6,879 bases of DNA from Candidatus Aminicenantota bacterium (lineage in GTDB: Bacteria; Acidobacteriota; Aminicenantia; Aminicenantales; Aminicenantaceae), in the NCBI GenBank assembly GCA_004378665.1, contig SOIA01000312.1, positions 1 to 6,879 of the forward strand, in the 5' to 3' direction. Made by a program: the position numbers and the translations under genes. Shown piece after piece: positions 5,984 to 6,879 of the stretch; within the stretch, counting starts at the first letter, position 1; every line of letters begins with the position of its first letter. The notes beneath the pieces are model-generated. The model was given only the letters and a program-made list of their open reading frames with translations, had not been told where the DNA came from and did no database searches.

Positions 5984-6727
5984 ATGGATCTCAAAGGAAA
6001 AGTTGCCCTTGTGACCGGAGGAAGCATGGGCATTGGCACAGCCATCTCTCTGGATCTGGCCCAGAATGGCGCGGACGTGGCTCTGACTTTCCGCAAACAT
6101 GGCGATGAAGCCAAGGCGATAGTCGAGAAGATCAAGAATATGGGCCGGAAGGGCATGGAATACCAGGTGGACGTCTCTGACTTCGGGTCGGTTCAGAAGC
6201 TGGTCGAAAAGGTAACGGAAGACTTTGGCCGGCTGGATATCCTTATCAACAATGCGGGCATGAACTGGGACGGTGTTGTCTGGAAAATGACCGAAGAGCA
6301 ATGGGATGCAGTCATTAATGTGGATTTAAAGGGAACCTTTAATTTCATCAGAGCCGTGGCTCCGAATTTCAAAGAGCAGAAGGCAGGAAAAATCGTAAAC
6401 ATCACCTCAATCAATGGGTTGCGGGGGAAATTCGGCCAGACAAATTACTCCGCGGCCAAAGCCGGCGCCCACGGGCTGACCAAATCCGTAGCCAGGGAAA
6501 TGGGAAAGTACGGTGTGAATGTCAATGCCGTGGCTCCGGGAATGATCCTGACAGAAATGTACAAAGACCTGCCTGAGGAATTCAAGACAAAGGCGGCTGA
6601 GGAGACAGTCTTTAACAGGCTGGGTGAGCCTGAGGATGTGGCCCATCTTGTCACTTATCTGGTTTCAGAGAAAGCGCGTCATATCACGGGTGATATCATC
6701 AAGATCGACGGCGGGCAGTACATATAG
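5984..6727 (+). CDS. SDR-family 3-oxoacyl-CoA/ACP reductase or 3-hydroxyacyl-CoA dehydrogenase (FabG/PhaB-like)
   Basis: This 247-residue classical short-chain dehydrogenase/reductase is full length. The cofactor loop is TGGSMGIG (11-18), the adenine-pocket Asp is probably D63 (in VDVSD), and NNAG is at 89-92. The catalytic tetrad is N112, S142, Y155 and K159 (YSAAK). R37 after the second strand hints at NADP(H). GKFGQTNYSAAKAG (148-161) resembles PhaB-type acetoacetyl-CoA reductases and some FabG proteins, and the C-terminus has the usual ITGDIIKIDGG (235-244). It interconverts 3-oxoacyl and (R)-3-hydroxyacyl thioesters in related proteins. Next to bamA it may act on 3-hydroxypimeloyl-CoA or on another hydroxy intermediate; BadH of Rhodopseudomonas is a precedent for an SDR in an alicyclic-CoA pathway. 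Family membership is sure and substrate is not. The mobile-element remnant upstream may have separated it from bamA, and it has its own strong ribosome binding site. A hairpin follows its stop. Confidence 0.94.
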   Translation: MDLKGKVALVTGGSMGIGTAISLDLAQNGADVALTFRKHGDEAKAIVEKIKNMGRKGMEYQVDVSDFGSVQKLVEKVTEDFGRLDILINNAGMNWDGVVWKMTEEQWDAVINVDLKGTFNFIRAVAPNFKEQKAGKIVNITSINGLRGKFGQTNYSAAKAGAHGLTKSVAREMGKYGVNVNAVAPGMILTEMYKDLPEEFKTKAAEETVFNRLGEPEDVAHLVTYLVSEKARHITGDIIKIDGGQYI

Positions 6728-6731
6728 AGGG

Positions 6732-6762
6732 CCGGCTTAGACATTTTTGTGTCTAAAGTCGG
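6732..6762 (+). terminator. Hairpin after the SDR gene, possible weak terminator
   Basis: CCGGCTTAGACA (6732-6743) pairs with TGTCTAA-A-GTCGG (6750-6762) around a TTTTTG loop, giving about 12 pairs with one bulged A and one G-U. It starts 5 nt after the stop codon. There is no T-tract after the stem, so it may be a Rho-linked or mRNA-stabilising hairpin rather than a true intrinsic terminator. Confidence 0.5.
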
Positions 6763-6771
6763 TGTTGCCAC

Positions 6772-6879
6772 ATGATCCCGTCTCTTTTAATATGTATGAA
6801 TGCATGGAGTCAGGTTTTGAACATGGACATTCCTGGATTTAGAGGAGGACGGCTGTACGGCCATCTCCTTCACTCGATT
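6772..6879 (+). other. Open frame running off the window end, start uncertain (possible partial gene or element remnant)
   Basis: One + frame is open from an ATG at 6772 (with in-frame ATGs at 6796 and 6823) to the end of the window. No start has a recognisable ribosome binding site. The translation after 6823 begins MDIPGFRGGRLYGHLLHS and I do not recognise it. The stretch GGAGTCAGGTTTTGAACATG (6806-6825) loosely resembles the ends of REP-associated transposase units, so this could be the edge of such an element rather than a gene. With so little sequence visible, I do not call a coding region. Confidence 0.2.

Noticed and set aside
1..6879. CRISPR array, tRNA, rRNA, riboswitch, toxin-antitoxin or phage genes
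   Set aside because: I looked for short direct repeats with spacers, tRNA-like cloverleaf ends and extra small genes in the intergenic regions and saw none. All gaps are under 300 bp and are accounted for above.

Overview
The window looks like part of a gene cluster for anaerobic degradation of aromatic acids through benzoyl-CoA, from a bacterium of middling GC content. The decisive gene is a full-length 6-oxocyclohex-1-ene-1-carbonyl-CoA hydrolase (BamA/Oah, 4619-5749), the ring-opening enzyme of that pathway. A benzoyl-CoA reductase-type ATPase/activator (BcrD/BzdQ/BadG-like, 81-857) supports the same reading. An ADP-forming acyl-CoA synthetase and strong GGAGG-type ribosome binding sites fit an anaerobe such as a sulfate-reducing or syntrophic Desulfobacterota member. 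That taxonomic placement is inference; nothing in the window fixes it.

Layout: all five complete genes are on the + strand. Positions 1-80 are AT-rich leader or intergenic sequence. The BcrD-like gene (81-857) and a fused alpha/beta ADP-forming acyl-CoA synthetase (859-2940) are one nucleotide apart, the second gene's ribosome binding site lying inside the end of the first. A textbook intrinsic terminator (2941-2966) closes this unit. It is followed by a REP-like imperfect inverted repeat of the 'GTCATTGCG...GTGGCAAT' type (2965-3095). A sodium:solute symporter (3163-4572) and bamA (4619-5749, GTG start) follow, 46 nt apart and probably co-transcribed. Five nucleotides after the bamA stop begins a 166-bp element with 27-bp imperfect terminal inverted repeats (5755-5920), most likely a non-coding remnant of a mobile element. 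Then come a 16-bp palindrome (5952-5967), an SDR-family 3-oxoacyl/acetoacetyl-CoA reductase-like gene (5984-6727), a hairpin (6732-6762) and an open frame running off the end with no convincing start.

Working model (inference): the symporter imports an aromatic or alicyclic acid with Na+. The acyl-CoA synthetase either activates it at the cost of one ATP to ADP or recovers ATP from a product CoA ester. The BcrD-like protein feeds ATP-driven electrons to a ring reductase whose other subunits lie outside the window. BamA hydrates and opens the ring to 3-hydroxypimeloyl-CoA, and the SDR may oxidise that or a related 3-hydroxyacyl-CoA. I saw no RNA gene, CRISPR array or defence system, and the genes belong to known families. 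The points worth a second look are the particular gene combination and the two inverted-repeat elements.
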